From: Bacillus sp. RAR_GA_16
Lineage (GTDB): Bacteria; Bacillota; Bacilli; Bacillales; Guptibacillaceae
Assembly: GCF_020165985.1 (NCBI RefSeq)
Contig: NZ_JAIUKZ010000008.1
Coordinates: 186,001 to 250,000, forward strand
Reading direction: 5' to 3'
Length of the DNA stretch: 64,000 nucleotides
Position numbers and translations under genes: made by a program. Shown one piece after another: positions 35,116 through 45,234 of the stretch (the stretch's first letter is position 1; each line of letters begins with the position of its first letter). The notes beneath the pieces were generated by a model that was not told the origin of the DNA, searched no databases, and saw nothing but the letters and a program-made list of their open reading frames with translations.

Positions 35116-36287
35116 TGTTTAAGCCACCTTCTAATGCTGGATTTCTCATTTTTTATTTCTTCATTGATTACGGCTAGCTCAATTTCTCTAAGAGCCTCCC
35201 CTATCCAAGGGCCTGGGGAAACCCCTCTCCATTGCATGAGGTCTTCGCCGGTAACAGCAAGCATCGTCGAGGACGTTATAGGAAGTTCTGAAGTAATTCG
35301 TTCCACATTCTCGATTACTGGAAGACGCTTTTCAAATACCGAAAGAAGTCTTTCACATGCTACTGCTTCCGGAAGAGCTGTATAAACCGTTTCCTTATTC
35401 CAACCATTCGTTTGTGCACTTCTCGCATTTTCTAAAAGGTGATCGACTTCTTTAACAAACCGATTTGACAATCGCCAATTCTTTAGAAAACGCTTCGGCT
35501 CTTCAGTAGTAGAAGCTAACCAGGCCCACCTCTCTACTTCTGTTGCTAAATTAACTAAGAACGGAACCTCATCAAACGATTTTTCGATCTGCTGAATACC
35601 GGGTAAAATGTGATGAACATTTGCCTGAATTAGAGTAACAAGCGCTTGTTGTATGCCTTTACCAGACAACATTTTGCTAAATTCCGTTTGGATCCTTTCC
35701 ACTGCAACATATTGGAGTAGATCAGCTTGTTTTTTTAATGCACGCTCGGTAGGTTTATCCAGCGCAAAATTAAGCGTACTTTGAAACCGAACTGCCCTTA
35801 TCATCCGGAGCGCATCTTCTTGAAATCGTTCTAATGGATTTCCAACTGTACGTATGAGAGCATTCTTTATATCTTCCTGCCCCCCATAGAGGTCAATTAG
35901 CGTTCCATCTAATGAAAGCGCCATACTGTTGATCGTGAAATCACGCCTTGCAAGGTCTTCTTTAATTGAGCCCATATAAGAGACTTCATTTGGATGCCTA
36001 AAATCCACATAAGCCGCATCAGTCCTAAATGTCGTTACTTCATACGAAAACGAATGATGCATGACAGTCACAGTACCATGATCGATCCCTGTTGGAATCA
36101 CTTTATGAAACAGAGCTATGACCTCTTCAGGTTTAGCTGATGAGGCGATGTCAAAATCAGAAACAGGCAAACCGAGCATCGCATCCCTCACTGCTCCTCC
36201 CACAATAAAAGCTTCATACCCGGCGTTCGTCAGTTTTTGTAACACTTCGACACAAGATTCATAAGCTTTCCCACTCAAGTTAATCAA
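35100..36287 (-). CDS. cca: CCA tRNA nucleotidyltransferase
   Basis: A 395-residue class II nucleotidyltransferase that adds or repairs the tRNA 3' CCA end. It has [13 protein letters not shown] (27-39) and the metal pair D44, D46 in SDFDIA, then [11 protein letters not shown] and the nucleotide-selecting [12 protein letters not shown]. It is needed here because tRNA-Arg(TCT) lacks an encoded CCA. It overlaps bshA by 4 bp and birA by 16 bp. Confidence 0.96.
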   Translation of the reverse strand: MINLSGKAYESCVEVLQKLTNAGYEAFIVGGAVRDAMLGLPVSDFDIASSAKPEEVIALFHKVIPTGIDHGTVTVMHHSFSYEVTTFRTDAAYVDFRHPNEVSYMGSIKEDLARRDFTINSMALSLDGTLIDLYGGQEDIKNALIRTVGNPLERFQEDALRMIRAVRFQSTLNFALDKPTERALKKQADLLQYVAVERIQTEFSKMLSGKGIQQALVTLIQANVHHILPGIQQIEKSFDEVPFLVNLATEVERWAWLASTTEEPKRFLKNWRLSNRFVKEVDHLLENARSAQTNGWNKETVYTALPEAVACERLLSVFEKRLPVIENVERITSELPITSSTMLAVTGEDLMQWRGVSPGPWIGEALREIELAVINEEIKNEKSSIRRWLKQWQTQ

Positions 36288-37420
36288 GTAAGGGCTCCTT
36301 GAAGCGTTTTATAATAAATCTCTTCATACTGTTCTAAAATTCGTTTAGAAGCAAATCTTGTTTGAACTGCTTTTACTGCAGCAGAGCTCATACGGTTATG
36401 CAGTTCATCATCAGATAGCAACTGCACAGCATAAGCGGAAATGACATCGATTTCGCCCACCTCTGCAATAAATCCGTTCACCTCATGATCAATGACCTCA
36501 GGAATTCCTCCTATGTTCGTTCCGATCGCTGGTACACCACAAGCCATTGCTTCAAGAGCAACTAAACCAAAACTTTCTTTTTCTGATAATAGTAATTTCA
36601 GATCACAGATTGAAAGAATTTCAGCTACATTTTCTTGTTTGCCAAGAAACTTCACTTTATCCTTTAACCCTAAATCGTTTACGAGTCGACATGCAACTTG
36701 AATTTCAGGACCATCACCAATAAGTAAAAGCTTCGCTGGCATTTTATCTTGTAAGCGATGAAACACCTTAATGACGTCAGGTACGCGTTTCACTGCTCTA
36801 AAATTCGAAATATGGACAATCACTTTTTCATGATCGGTTATGCCATAACTTTTTTTCAAGTCCGCCGGTGCTTTTGGATAATAAATTCGTTCATCTACAA
36901 AGTTATATACTGTGTCAATCGGTTTATCAGTTTCAAGCAACCGATGTGTTTGATCAACGAGGTCGTTTGAGACCGCTGTGACGCGATCTGACTTTTCAAT
37001 TCCAAACCGAATTAACTGGGTTAGTGACGGGTCATACCCCAGTACTGTTATATCCGTTCCGTGAAGAGTTGTAACGATTTTGACATCTCCTCCAACCATT
37101 TCTTTCGCAAGAAATGCACAGACAGCGTGTGGTACGGCGTAGTGCACATGAAGTAAATCAAGGTTTTCGCGCTGAATCACTTCTGCCATTTTACTCGCTA
37201 GGGTTAAATCATAAGGAGGGTAGCGGAAAACAGCATATTGATTCACTTCCACTTCATGGAAAAAAATATTGGGATGAAACGTATCAAGCCGAAACGGAAC
37301 ACTACTCGTTATAAAATGAACTTCGTGGCCCTTTTCTGCTAACATTTTTCCAAGCTCTGTTGCGATAACGCCAGAACCTCCCACAGTGGGATAACACGTA
37401 ATACCGATTTTTAGCGTCAT
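36284..37420 (-). CDS. bshA: N-acetyl-alpha-D-glucosaminyl L-malate synthase
   Basis: A 378-residue GT4-family glycosyltransferase that joins UDP-GlcNAc and L-malate in the first step of bacillithiol synthesis. It shows [16 protein letters not shown] at the N-terminus, HVHYAVPHA, and the GT4 element [18 protein letters not shown]. The start is ATG 37420 after AGGAGA; the longer frame overlaps bshB1 more than needed. Its stop overlaps the start of cca and its start overlaps the end of bshB1. Confidence 0.94.
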   Translation of the reverse strand: MTLKIGITCYPTVGGSGVIATELGKMLAEKGHEVHFITSSVPFRLDTFHPNIFFHEVEVNQYAVFRYPPYDLTLASKMAEVIQRENLDLLHVHYAVPHAVCAFLAKEMVGGDVKIVTTLHGTDITVLGYDPSLTQLIRFGIEKSDRVTAVSNDLVDQTHRLLETDKPIDTVYNFVDERIYYPKAPADLKKSYGITDHEKVIVHISNFRAVKRVPDVIKVFHRLQDKMPAKLLLIGDGPEIQVACRLVNDLGLKDKVKFLGKQENVAEILSICDLKLLLSEKESFGLVALEAMACGVPAIGTNIGGIPEVIDHEVNGFIAEVGEIDVISAYAVQLLSDDELHNRMSSAAVKAVQTRFASKRILEQYEEIYYKTLQGALT

Positions 37421-38130
37421 ATTCTTTCTCCTAAAGGGAATTCTTCCAAACACATTAAACTCTTTGCCATAAAACCTTCTGCATAGTCTACTCCTGATTC
37501 TTTACCATATAAATATTCGCGGTAAATCACTTTATTAACGTAACCATTTGTTAATGGAGTGGCAACACTATCACTGCTAAGAGTGAACTGACTTTCATAG
37601 GCTTCTAGCGCTTGTTTCTTTGCCTCAATTTGATTCGTAATATTAATTGTAAATTGAGGACGATGGAATCCATTAATGAAATAATAATAAATTCGCGTTA
37701 CTTTATGTGCCTCTCCTAAATTCGGTTGATACTTACGAATTCCCGCTGAAAAAACGGCTTCTTCGACTAATTGAGCCGCATGGCCATGATCAGGATGCCG
37801 ATCTTCTGCGTATGGTACAAAAACTACTTGAGGTTTTTTTGTGCGTATGATTTTAACTAGTGCTGAAATTTTATCGTCTGATAGCGTCAATCCACGATCA
37901 GGAAATTTCATGTTTAAACGCGTCGTTACAGACAAAATTTCACCAGCGTGCCTTGCTTCATGATGTCTTTTAAAAACAGTACCATTGGATGACAGTTCAG
38001 CTTCTGTTAAATCACAAATACCTGTCTTCTTGCCTTCCTCTGCCATTTTCTTTAATGTGCCGCCCATTCCAATTTCAACATCATCTGCATGGGCTCCAAA
38101 TGCGAGAATATCAAGTGTTGTTTCTTCCAT
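37417..38130 (-). CDS. bshB1: Bacillithiol biosynthesis deacetylase BshB1
   Basis: A 237-residue zinc-dependent LmbE-family deacetylase that converts GlcNAc-malate to GlcN-malate. The metal motif A-H14-A-D16-D17-V-E and the later RHPDHGHA are present. The start is ATG 38130 behind GGAGAG; the frame extends far upstream through mgsA and that part is discarded. It overlaps the end of mgsA by 20 bp and bshA by 4 bp. The third step gene, bshC, is not in the window. Confidence 0.94.
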   Translation of the reverse strand: MEETTLDILAFGAHADDVEIGMGGTLKKMAEEGKKTGICDLTEAELSSNGTVFKRHHEARHAGEILSVTTRLNMKFPDRGLTLSDDKISALVKIIRTKKPQVVFVPYAEDRHPDHGHAAQLVEEAVFSAGIRKYQPNLGEAHKVTRIYYYFINGFHRPQFTINITNQIEAKKQALEAYESQFTLSSDSVATPLTNGYVNKVIYREYLYGKESGVDYAEGFMAKSLMCLEEFPLGERI

Positions 38131-38521
38131 GTACAATTTCTCTCCAATCCAGTTCTCCCCTCGCAAGCGCATGGACAAGTATTTCCGCACTGCCCATATT
38201 CGTTGCGAGCGGTATATCATATACGTCACATAGTCTAATGAGCGCTGTAATATCTGGCTCATGTGGTTGTGCTGTTAAGGGATCTCGAAAGAAAATCACT
38301 GCATCCATATCATTTTCAGCAATCATGGCGCCGATTTGTTGATCTCCACCAAGTGGACCAGATTGATAACGGTGCACGTTTAAGCCTGTTTCGTCAATGA
38401 TACGTTTTCCAGTAGTACCTGTCGCATACAGATTATGTGGATCTAATATCATTTTATATGCAAGTGTAAAACGTACAAGATCGTCTTTTTTCTTATCGTG
38501 CGCGATTAAAGCGATTTTCAT
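38111..38521 (-). CDS. mgsA: Methylglyoxal synthase
   Basis: A 136-residue enzyme converting dihydroxyacetone phosphate to methylglyoxal and phosphate. It has the phosphate-binding ATGTTGK (33-39), [10 protein letters not shown] with catalytic D60, and PHEPD (86-90). Its place beside the bacillithiol genes is suggestive, because bacillithiol helps detoxify methylglyoxal. It starts 11 bp after dapB ends. Confidence 0.96.
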   Translation of the reverse strand: MKIALIAHDKKKDDLVRFTLAYKMILDPHNLYATGTTGKRIIDETGLNVHRYQSGPLGGDQQIGAMIAENDMDAVIFFRDPLTAQPHEPDITALIRLCDVYDIPLATNMGSAEILVHALARGELDWREIVHGRNNT

Positions 38522-38532
38522 AAGAACATCCC

Positions 38533-39336
38533 CTATTCCATTATATTTTCAAGGCCGTAAACAAGCTGATCAATTTTCAGTACTGTTTCCACAGCAAGCT
38601 GCACACCAGGCATAAAGGAGGCACGGTTCATTGAATCATGACGAATTTTCAAAGTTTGTCCTTCCCCTCCAAATAGTACTTCTTGATGAGCCACGAGACC
38701 TGGCAAACGAACGCTATGAATTCGCATTCCTTCATAATCTGCACCCCGAGCGCCCGCAAGATCCTCACGCTCATCCTCATGCCCCTGCTTCTTTTCATCT
38801 CGTACTTCTGAAATCATTTTTGCAGTTTTTACGGCTGTACCAGATGGGGCATCTAATTTCCTGTCATGATGTTGTTCAATAATTTCAACATCTGAGAAAT
38901 ATTTAGCCGCCATAGTGGCAAATTTCATCATTAAAACGGCACCGATGGCAAAGTTAGGGGCAATAATTGCGCCAAGTCCTTTTTCATCAGCTGTCTTAGC
39001 TAATTCTTCGACATCTTCATTCGAGAAACCAGTTGTGCCAACTACCGGGCGCACACCGTGCTGGAATGCAATTTCCATGTGTTTTTTTCCGTACTCAGGA
39101 GTCGTTAAATCAATTAACACGTCGCACTCTACCTCTGACAAACATTGATCAAGATCTGTGTATATCGGTGCATCTAGTGATGGAAGTCCGCTAATATCTG
39201 CCACCGTTTCTCCAGAATTTTTGCGATCTACCGCAGCCATTAACGTAAAATGAGCTGTTCGATCAACAAGTTTCACTGCTTCCATCCCCATATTTCCTCT
39301 TGGTCCTGCGATAACAATTTTTACGTCTTCCATCAT
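38533..39336 (-). CDS. dapB: 4-hydroxy-tetrahydrodipicolinate reductase
   Basis: A 267-residue NAD(P)H enzyme of lysine, diaminopimelate and dipicolinate synthesis. Motifs are GPRGNMG (11-17), GTTG near residue 100, and [13 protein letters not shown] with the catalytic His and Lys. Two adjacent ATGs (39336, 39333) follow AAGGAG. It overlaps the mazG stop by 4 bp. Confidence 0.96.
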   Translation of the reverse strand: MMEDVKIVIAGPRGNMGMEAVKLVDRTAHFTLMAAVDRKNSGETVADISGLPSLDAPIYTDLDQCLSEVECDVLIDLTTPEYGKKHMEIAFQHGVRPVVGTTGFSNEDVEELAKTADEKGLGAIIAPNFAIGAVLMMKFATMAAKYFSDVEIIEQHHDRKLDAPSGTAVKTAKMISEVRDEKKQGHEDEREDLAGARGADYEGMRIHSVRLPGLVAHQEVLFGGEGQTLKIRHDSMNRASFMPGVQLAVETVLKIDQLVYGLENIME

Positions 39337-39674
39337 TCGCCACTCTCCTTATCAATCTTTGTCCAACGATCCTTGTCTCGAGTTTGGAATTTGAGCATCA
39401 CTCTCCCAAATGCTTCATCAAGATCAATGTCTAATGAATTCGCAAAGCAAGTAAGCACAAATAAAAGATCTCCCATCTCATCTTCAATCGTACGTTCTGC
39501 TTCGCTATTCTTTTTTGGTTTTTCTCCATAATAATGATTAATTTCGCGAGCAAGCTCACCAAGTTCTTCCGTCATTCTAGCAAGCATCGCAAGTGGGCTG
39601 AAATAGCCCTCTTTAAATTGACTTATGTATTGATCTACCTCTTTTTGCATGTCGTCGATTGTTCGTTTAGCCAC
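39333..39674 (-). CDS. ypjD: MazG-like nucleotide pyrophosphohydrolase YpjD
   Basis: A 113-residue all-alpha NTP pyrophosphohydrolase. The metal-binding residues appear in [11 protein letters not shown] and [11 protein letters not shown]. It probably hydrolyses non-canonical or excess nucleoside triphosphates. The start is taken as GTG 39674, 8 nt after AAAGGTGG, matching the usual length; a GTG at 39686 overlaps that site. It is the first gene of the leftward operon, 30 nt after a sigma-A -10 box. Confidence 0.9.
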   Translation of the reverse strand: MAKRTIDDMQKEVDQYISQFKEGYFSPLAMLARMTEELGELAREINHYYGEKPKKNSEAERTIEDEMGDLLFVLTCFANSLDIDLDEAFGRVMLKFQTRDKDRWTKIDKESGE

Positions 39675-39703
39675 TGACCATTCCACCTTTCACATCAGTT
39701 CTA

Positions 39704-39732
39704 ATGTTAGCTAAAAGAAGTACATTTGACAA
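39704..39732 (-). promoter_or_regulatory. sigma-A promoter of the ypjD-dapB-mgsA-bsh-cca-birA operon
   Basis: On the minus strand TTGTCA and TAACAT are separated by 17 nt. The -35 lies within a small palindrome, ACATTTGACAAATGT. Confidence 0.55.
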
Positions 39733-39849
39733 ATGTTTCACTTGAATTTTTCACTTAAACATTAGTCGCGTCTATCAAAATGAAATTGCTGTATGCTCAA
39801 GAGTTGATTATAATGAAGTCTGTTGGTTGACTAATGAGGAGTGTGTTAG

Positions 39850-40722
39850 ATGGAAGGTATACGTATGAAGAACGTGTTTTTTATCCTATTAGGTTCTGCG
39901 ATATTTGCTTTTGGACTCGTACATTTTAATATGGAGAACAATTTGGCTGAAGGGGGTTTCACAGGCATTACGTTGCTCCTTTATTTTCTTTTTAAGGTAG
40001 ACCCAGCCATTTCAAATCTTGTGCTTAACATTCCCTTATTTCTAATTGGATGGAAGTTGCTTGGTCGAAAAGCATTTATTTACACGATTATTGGAACCGT
40101 TTCCTTATCTTTATTTCTATGGATTTTCCAGCATTATTCAGCACTTTCGATCCCGCTAAAAGACGATTTAACACTTGCCGCCTTATTTGCTGGAGTTTTT
40201 GTTGGGGTTGGTCTTGGTATTATTTTCAGATACGGAGGAACAACAGGTGGCGTAGATATAATTGCAAGACTCGGGTCAAAATACGTTGGATGGAGTATGG
40301 GGAGAACCATGTTTGTCTTTGACTTTTGTGTGATCGCCCTGTCTCTTGTTTATTTAAATTACAAAGAAGCTATGTATACGTTGTTGGCCGTTTTTGTAGC
40401 AGCTCGAGTAATCGACTTTATTCAGCAAGGCGCATACGCAGCTAAAGCCGCTATGATCATTAGTGAAAACAATAAAGAAATAGCCGATACAATTATGAAC
40501 CAAATGGACAGAGGAGCAACGGTATTAAACGGAAAAGGAAGCTTTTCAGGGTTACAAAAAGAGGTTCTTTATTGCGTCGTTGCACGTAATGAAATCGTTC
40601 GCTTAAAAAACATTATTAAACAGGTAGATCCTCATGCTTTCGTAGCAGTAAATGATGTACACGATGTTTTAGGTGAAGGATTTACGCTCGATGAAAATAA
40701 AAATCCAATTGATCATCATTAA
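39850..40722 (+). CDS. ypjC: YitT family membrane protein YpjC
   Basis: A 290-residue protein with about five or six membrane helices in the first 200 residues and a cytoplasmic DUF2179 domain at the C-terminus. The conserved FRYGGTTGGVDIIARLG block is typical of the YitT/YpjC family. The transported substrate is unknown. The ATG lies 8 nt after GGAG. It is divergent from the ypjD operon and ends at a palindromic terminator. Confidence 0.9.
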   Translation: MEGIRMKNVFFILLGSAIFAFGLVHFNMENNLAEGGFTGITLLLYFLFKVDPAISNLVLNIPLFLIGWKLLGRKAFIYTIIGTVSLSLFLWIFQHYSALSIPLKDDLTLAALFAGVFVGVGLGIIFRYGGTTGGVDIIARLGSKYVGWSMGRTMFVFDFCVIALSLVYLNYKEAMYTLLAVFVAARVIDFIQQGAYAAKAAMIISENNKEIADTIMNQMDRGATVLNGKGSFSGLQKEVLYCVVARNEIVRLKNIIKQVDPHAFVAVNDVHDVLGEGFTLDENKNPIDHH

Positions 40723-40766
40723 GTTAACATCTTGCACATGCCTCTTTCTAAATGAGAACAAACAAA

Positions 40767-40790
40767 AAATCTCGCCAGCTGGCGAGATTT
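40767..40790. terminator. Palindromic bidirectional terminator
   Basis: A 24-bp perfect palindrome, AAATCTCGCCAG and its complement, between convergent ypjC and the zinc protease gene. Confidence 0.85.
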
Positions 40791-40794
40791 CTAA

Positions 40795-41472
40795 TTAATC
40801 ATCATTCATTCCAATAAAGATAAACACAAAGCGCATCAGTTCTAGTAAGGCTACTACTGCAGCAGCTACATAGGTTAACGCTGCTGCGTTCAGTACTTTT
40901 TTCGTTTCTCTTTCTTCATCATTTCGAATGACACCAGTTGAAACAACTTGCTCCATCGCTCTATTTGAGGCATTAAATTCTACTGGGAGCGTCACTAATT
41001 GGAATAAGACTGCAGCACTCATAAAAATGATGCCAAGCAGGATAAAGTTTGAAGAAGCCATAAGAATACCGGCTAGAATGATAAAATAGCTAAAGTTTGA
41101 ACCAAGGTTCGCAACCGGAACTAGCGTATGACGGAATCGAAGCGGTGCATAATCTTGTTCATCCTGAATGGCATGACCTACTTCGTGAGCTGCAATAGCC
41201 GCGCCAGCTACGGAATTCCCATGAAAATTACCTGATGATAGTCTTACGGTTTTAGAACGAGGATCATAATGATCGGAAAGGTGTCCCCGTACTTCTTCTA
41301 CCCCAACTGAATACAAGCCGTTTTCATCAAGAATTTTTCTGGCTACTTGAGCACCAGTCATTCCAGAAGAATTGGGAACTTTTGAATATTTTTTATAGGC
41401 ACTTTTCACTCGGCCTTGAGCCCAGAGTGGAATGATTAACAAAAGCACAAAGTATATTAAAAAACCAGCCAT
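40795..41472 (-). CDS. Zinc-dependent membrane metallopeptidase (YugP family)
   Basis: A 225-residue membrane protease with HExxH at H96-E-x2-H100 (AAHEVGHAIQ), a first helix at 3-18 and further helices at about 120-165 and 195-222. It fits the YugP-type zinc metallopeptidase family. The substrate is unknown. It has its own sigma-A promoter. Confidence 0.88.
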   Translation of the reverse strand: MAGFLIYFVLLLIIPLWAQGRVKSAYKKYSKVPNSSGMTGAQVARKILDENGLYSVGVEEVRGHLSDHYDPRSKTVRLSSGNFHGNSVAGAAIAAHEVGHAIQDEQDYAPLRFRHTLVPVANLGSNFSYFIILAGILMASSNFILLGIIFMSAAVLFQLVTLPVEFNASNRAMEQVVSTGVIRNDEERETKKVLNAAALTYVAAAVVALLELMRFVFIFIGMNDD

Positions 41473-41506
41473 TTTTCATTCCTCCATCACATGTGTAATT
41501 GCATGA

Positions 41507-41535
41507 ATAGTGTTATTATCGTCAATTTTAGTCAA
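41507..41535 (-). promoter_or_regulatory. sigma-A promoter of the zinc metallopeptidase gene
   Basis: On the minus strand TTGACT and CACTAT are separated by 17 nt, 35 nt before the start codon. Confidence 0.5.
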
Positions 41536-41586
41536 ATTTGAGTGGAAAGTCAATTACACTGTTTCAGGTTCACAAGATCTTCAAAT

Positions 41587-42348
41587 TTACTCAACCAGTT
41601 TCTTCCTTACTGCCTCTTTTTCCCCTTTATATTTTCGATAAATCACATATAGCAGTGTCAAGATAATTGTTCCACCAATCGAAATAATTAACCATATAAG
41701 AGAAGACTCTTCAAAAGGAGATGGATGATAGGCCTGTTCAAAATCATCATACATCGTTTGAAGCTGCCCGGCTAATTCTGAATTTCGTTCTGATGCATAG
41801 CTTTCGATAAATGCAATATGAGAGTCCAGTCGCTGCTGTGTTTCTTTCGATAGATCAATTGCTAGCGCAGGTCGAATTACGCTATAGCTACCTAAAAAAC
41901 GGTCTTTACTAGCGTTATAGACATCTACGTCACCATGTTCAATTGCGGTGGCCATTTCATTTATTAATGGAAGTATCTGATCGTCTGTTTGTTGCCAAAT
42001 TGGCTGTTTTTCAGTAACTAATGCATCAACCGCTAACCGAAATTCAGTTAAAGCTTGAAGTCTCTGGTCATTTGCCTCATCCATTGATGTAACGGCCTTT
42101 AGCGCTCGATCATGTGTGTTTAGAACCACTCTAAGTTCGGTAGTCGATAACTCACTTGACTGATCACCAGGAAAGACCGTTGCAAACTTTTCTAACATCA
42201 TTTTTGATCGATCAAACTGCTCTTGTTTACCAAATTCCAGGACACTTGCGGCTATATCATTCCAGACTTGTTTCGTATCGGCTTGTGAGGCATTTACATT
42301 TGCCGGGAGCGTAAAAAGCAGCACTAATAGGAGCCATCGTCTACCCAT
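41587..42348 (-). CDS. ypjB: Sporulation protein YpjB
   Basis: A 253-residue protein with a signal peptide (1-20), a helical extracytoplasmic domain, and a C-terminal membrane helix (about 219-240) with a basic tail. It matches YpjB, a sporulation-linked protein of unknown mechanism, by sequence and by its place after ypjA. The start lies 62 bp after the ypjA stop. Confidence 0.88.
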   Translation of the reverse strand: MGRRWLLLVLLFTLPANVNASQADTKQVWNDIAASVLEFGKQEQFDRSKMMLEKFATVFPGDQSSELSTTELRVVLNTHDRALKAVTSMDEANDQRLQALTEFRLAVDALVTEKQPIWQQTDDQILPLINEMATAIEHGDVDVYNASKDRFLGSYSVIRPALAIDLSKETQQRLDSHIAFIESYASERNSELAGQLQTMYDDFEQAYHPSPFEESSLIWLIISIGGTIILTLLYVIYRKYKGEKEAVRKKLVE

Positions 42349-42410
42349 TCCTGTCCCTCCTTCTTCCTACTTCAATGTATGAAGAAATGGACAAGAGTAG
42401 ACCATCGACC

Positions 42411-43007
42411 TTATTGAATGGAAAGCTTCAATCGTCCTTTTCGAACGGTTAAGAAATACACAATCGAAAGAGAAAGTAGCGATAGCCAAAATGTAAAATA
42501 TCCAATTAGTGAAGTATATTCGCTTAAAATCGAATAGCGCGGCATCTGACCAAACACATAATCAATCACATCATTATGTAATGTCCAAATCGCAACTGCT
42601 ACTAAATGCCAGGGTTTTATTGCATAAAAAGGAGTAAATAGTAAACCTTCAATAGCCATCCCTAAATGTGAGAGGATAAGCATAATCGCAACACCCGAAA
42701 GTTGTCCTGTTTCAACCATGACAAGACCATTCATGACGACTGCCCAGATGCCATACTTAAATAATGTAACGGCTGCCAGCCCTTCCATAAGTGGCCAATT
42801 TTTCCCAAAAAGAAACGCAAGTAAAACAAAACAAAAGAAAAGACTTGCTGTGGGACTATCTGGCACAAATAGCAGAAAGATTGGCTTCGTGTCAGCAAGT
42901 TGCCATCCATACCAATAATATCCATAGATTGTCCCCAGTACATTGATGAGTAACAATAATACGAGAAAAGGCTTTGATTTAAGTAAATAAAAGAATTGAG
43001 AAATCAT
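42411..43007 (-). CDS. ypjA: DUF1405 membrane protein YpjA
   Basis: A 198-residue protein with about six membrane helices, including LLLLINVLGTIYGYYWYGWQL at the N-terminus. It belongs to the YpjA/DUF1405 family, function unknown. Its position downstream of qcrABC is conserved, but a strong terminator separates them here. Confidence 0.88.
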   Translation of the reverse strand: MISQFFYLLKSKPFLVLLLLINVLGTIYGYYWYGWQLADTKPIFLLFVPDSPTASLFFCFVLLAFLFGKNWPLMEGLAAVTLFKYGIWAVVMNGLVMVETGQLSGVAIMLILSHLGMAIEGLLFTPFYAIKPWHLVAVAIWTLHNDVIDYVFGQMPRYSILSEYTSLIGYFTFWLSLLSLSIVYFLTVRKGRLKLSIQ

Positions 43008-43056
43008 CTTGAACTCCTTTTCTAAAGCTTATTTAATCTATCTAAGCTAAATTAGA

Positions 43057-43085
43057 AAAAAGCTGACTGCATCAGTCAGCTTTTT
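43057..43085 (-). terminator. Terminator of qcrABC
   Basis: Stem AAAAAGCTGACTG / CAGTCAGCTTTTT with a 3-nt loop, 5 bp after qcrC. Confidence 0.9.
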
Positions 43086-43089
43086 CATC

Positions 43090-43857
43090 TTATTGATTTG
43101 CCTTAGCCGTTTCAGCAATAAATTCAGCTAGCTTTTCACGTTCCTCATCAGAACCTTTAAAAGCATTTGCTGGCATCCCGCCGATTCCGTTGACAGCAAT
43201 ATCCATAATGGATTCTTTCGTTTGTTTTGTTTCAAGAAGTGATGGTCCGGATCCTCCCTGAAGACTATCACCATGGCATCCAATACAAGATTGACCGGAG
43301 TAAATGGCATAACCTTCAGACTCTTTGTCTACCTCAGCTTCAACAATTTCCCCTTGTTTAGCAGCTTTCTCCCAGTCATGCGTTACAACTGATTCCCATG
43401 TTAGATAAACAGTTGAAATGAGACCAAGAAGCATTAACGCTGTTGCTACAGGTCGCTTAGCAGGTCTTCTTTCAGGACCGCGATCAAGCCATGGCGCAAG
43501 AAGAAGTGCACCAAATGCAAGCCCTGGCATAATGACTGTACCTACAAGAGTATAGTCACCAGCCGCAAATTTGTACTTCAAGAGTTGGTATAGAAAGAGA
43601 AAGTACCAGTCAGGAAGTGGCGTATAAGTGGCATCAGTAGGATCCGCTACACGCTCAAGCGGAGATGGATGGGCAATGGTTAGAGCTAGGTAACCGATTA
43701 GAAATACTGCACCTACCATCCACTCTTTTAACAAGAAGTTCGGCCAAAACGCTTCTGTTTTGCCGGGGTACTCTGAATAATCTTTTGGAATGTTAGGCTT
43801 TCTCTGCGCAGGAATACGCGAGTCACCAACAAACTTCATTCCTTTTCCGCGATGCAT
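43090..43857 (-). CDS. qcrC: Menaquinol-cytochrome c reductase cytochrome b/c subunit
   Basis: A 255-residue fusion of a subunit IV-like part (PDWYFLFLYQLLKY, three membrane helices between about 44 and 155) and a C-terminal cytochrome c domain with C191-x2-C194-H195 and probable axial M228. It completes the Bacillus-type b6c complex that passes electrons from menaquinol to cytochrome c. It is the last gene of qcrABC. Confidence 0.95.
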   Translation of the reverse strand: MHRGKGMKFVGDSRIPAQRKPNIPKDYSEYPGKTEAFWPNFLLKEWMVGAVFLIGYLALTIAHPSPLERVADPTDATYTPLPDWYFLFLYQLLKYKFAAGDYTLVGTVIMPGLAFGALLLAPWLDRGPERRPAKRPVATALMLLGLISTVYLTWESVVTHDWEKAAKQGEIVEAEVDKESEGYAIYSGQSCIGCHGDSLQGGSGPSLLETKQTKESIMDIAVNGIGGMPANAFKGSDEEREKLAEFIAETAKANQ

Positions 43858-43919
43858 CTGTCCCCCTCCTTCGTATAAAAAATTGTGTCGTCAATTAAAT
43901 ATAAGTTCTTAAATACTTT

Positions 43920-44591
43920 TTATAGAGGGCCAGAAATACCCTGCTTACGAATCATGATAAAGTGAGCAGCAAGCAATCCAAGAAGTGCAGCTGGTAAGAA
44001 GAAGACATGAATAGCAAAGAATCGTGCAAGAGTTTGCGCTCCAATGATTTCTCCGCCTGCTAGAAGGGTTTTTGCCCATTCACCGACAACCGGAATTGTT
44101 ACCGCAATTTCAAGACCAACTTTAGTCGCAAATAGCGCTTTCATATCCCATGGTAAAAGATATCCCGTAAATCCTAAACCAAGCATAACGAAGAAAATTA
44201 ATACACCTACAACCCAGTTTAGTTCACGAGGTTTTTTGTAAGAGCCGGTAAAGAATACGCGAAGGGTATGTAGAAACATCATAACGATAACGAGACTGGC
44301 TCCCCAATGGTGCATTCCCCTTACAATTTGTCCAAATGCTACTTCATTCTGAAGATAGTAGACAGACTCCCAGGCATTCACAATGTCAGGTACATAGTAC
44401 ATCGTAAGGAACATCCCGGATAGAATTTGAATAACGGTAATAAAAAACGTTAAACCGCCGAAACAATAAACAAACGCTGAAAAGTGGTGAGCAGGGTTAA
44501 CGTGCTCTGGCACTTCGTGATCTGCAATATCGCGCCACATCGGCGTAATATCTAAGCGTTCATCTACCCAATCATAGATTTTATTTAACAT
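43920..44591 (-). CDS. qcrB: Menaquinol-cytochrome c reductase cytochrome b subunit
   Basis: A 223-residue cytochrome b6-type subunit with four membrane helices. Haem-ligand histidines appear in GMHHWGASLV and MFLHTLRVF on one side, and FFAIHVFFLPA on the other. C43 in FVYCFGG matches the cysteine that binds an extra haem covalently in Bacillus QcrB. It is the middle gene of qcrABC. Confidence 0.95.
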   Translation of the reverse strand: MLNKIYDWVDERLDITPMWRDIADHEVPEHVNPAHHFSAFVYCFGGLTFFITVIQILSGMFLTMYYVPDIVNAWESVYYLQNEVAFGQIVRGMHHWGASLVIVMMFLHTLRVFFTGSYKKPRELNWVVGVLIFFVMLGLGFTGYLLPWDMKALFATKVGLEIAVTIPVVGEWAKTLLAGGEIIGAQTLARFFAIHVFFLPAALLGLLAAHFIMIRKQGISGPL

Positions 44592-44603
44592 AGATTACGC
44601 CCC

Positions 44604-45101
44604 CTAACGTGGTTCAGGTTTTCCGAGGTAAAGTTTTCCATCTTCAACTTTCTTGTTGTAAACATCAAGCGGCGCAAGAGGTGGTGTTCCTTTTACATTC
44701 ACACCATCTTTTGTGTAACGGCCACCGTGGCACGGACAATAAAACTGATCTGGATATGCTGCGTTTGAAGCCCAGTCTACCGTACAACCCAGGTGTTTAC
44801 AAACTGGTGAAAGAGCGACAATTTCGTCTTTTTCGTCTTTGTAAACCCAGGCGGATTGCGTGACCTCAGATTCATACCAACCATCTACCTGGTCAATTTT
44901 GAATTCTTTACGAACTGGTTTGTTCGTAATCTCGCTAGTGTCCATAACAGGTACAAAATCCTGCTTGGCTCCTTCTTTTAACAATGGATCAATTGCAAAA
45001 CGAACCATCGGCATGAGCATCCCTGCTGCCATAAAACCGCCGACACCAGTCAGGCTGTAGTTTAGAAATTGGCGTCTTGTTACTTCCTTCTTCTTCGCCA
45101 T
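44604..45101 (-). CDS. qcrA: Menaquinol-cytochrome c reductase Rieske iron-sulphur subunit
   Basis: A 165-residue Rieske protein. An N-terminal RRQFLNY twin-arginine motif (9-15) precedes the membrane anchor. The [2Fe-2S] ligands are C101-x-H103 and C122-x2-H125, with C106 and C124 as the disulphide pair. It starts qcrABC under a sigma-A promoter. Confidence 0.96.
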   Translation of the reverse strand: MAKKKEVTRRQFLNYSLTGVGGFMAAGMLMPMVRFAIDPLLKEGAKQDFVPVMDTSEITNKPVRKEFKIDQVDGWYESEVTQSAWVYKDEKDEIVALSPVCKHLGCTVDWASNAAYPDQFYCPCHGGRYTKDGVNVKGTPPLAPLDVYNKKVEDGKLYLGKPEPR

Positions 45102-45174
45102 TGGTTTCCCCCCTATCCTATGAAGTCAGTCCAGCCGGACATAAATCGTACACACATATAACTAGGACATTCCT

Positions 45175-45204
45175 ATGATAGCGTAGTCACTCTTGCTCTG
45201 TCAA
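45175..45204 (-). promoter_or_regulatory. sigma-A promoter of qcrABC
   Basis: On the minus strand TTGACA (perfect) and TATCAT are separated by 18 nt, about 70 nt before qcrA. Confidence 0.65.
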
Positions 45205-45234
45205 TATTCTGATTGGTCTTTAGCATGCCACAAA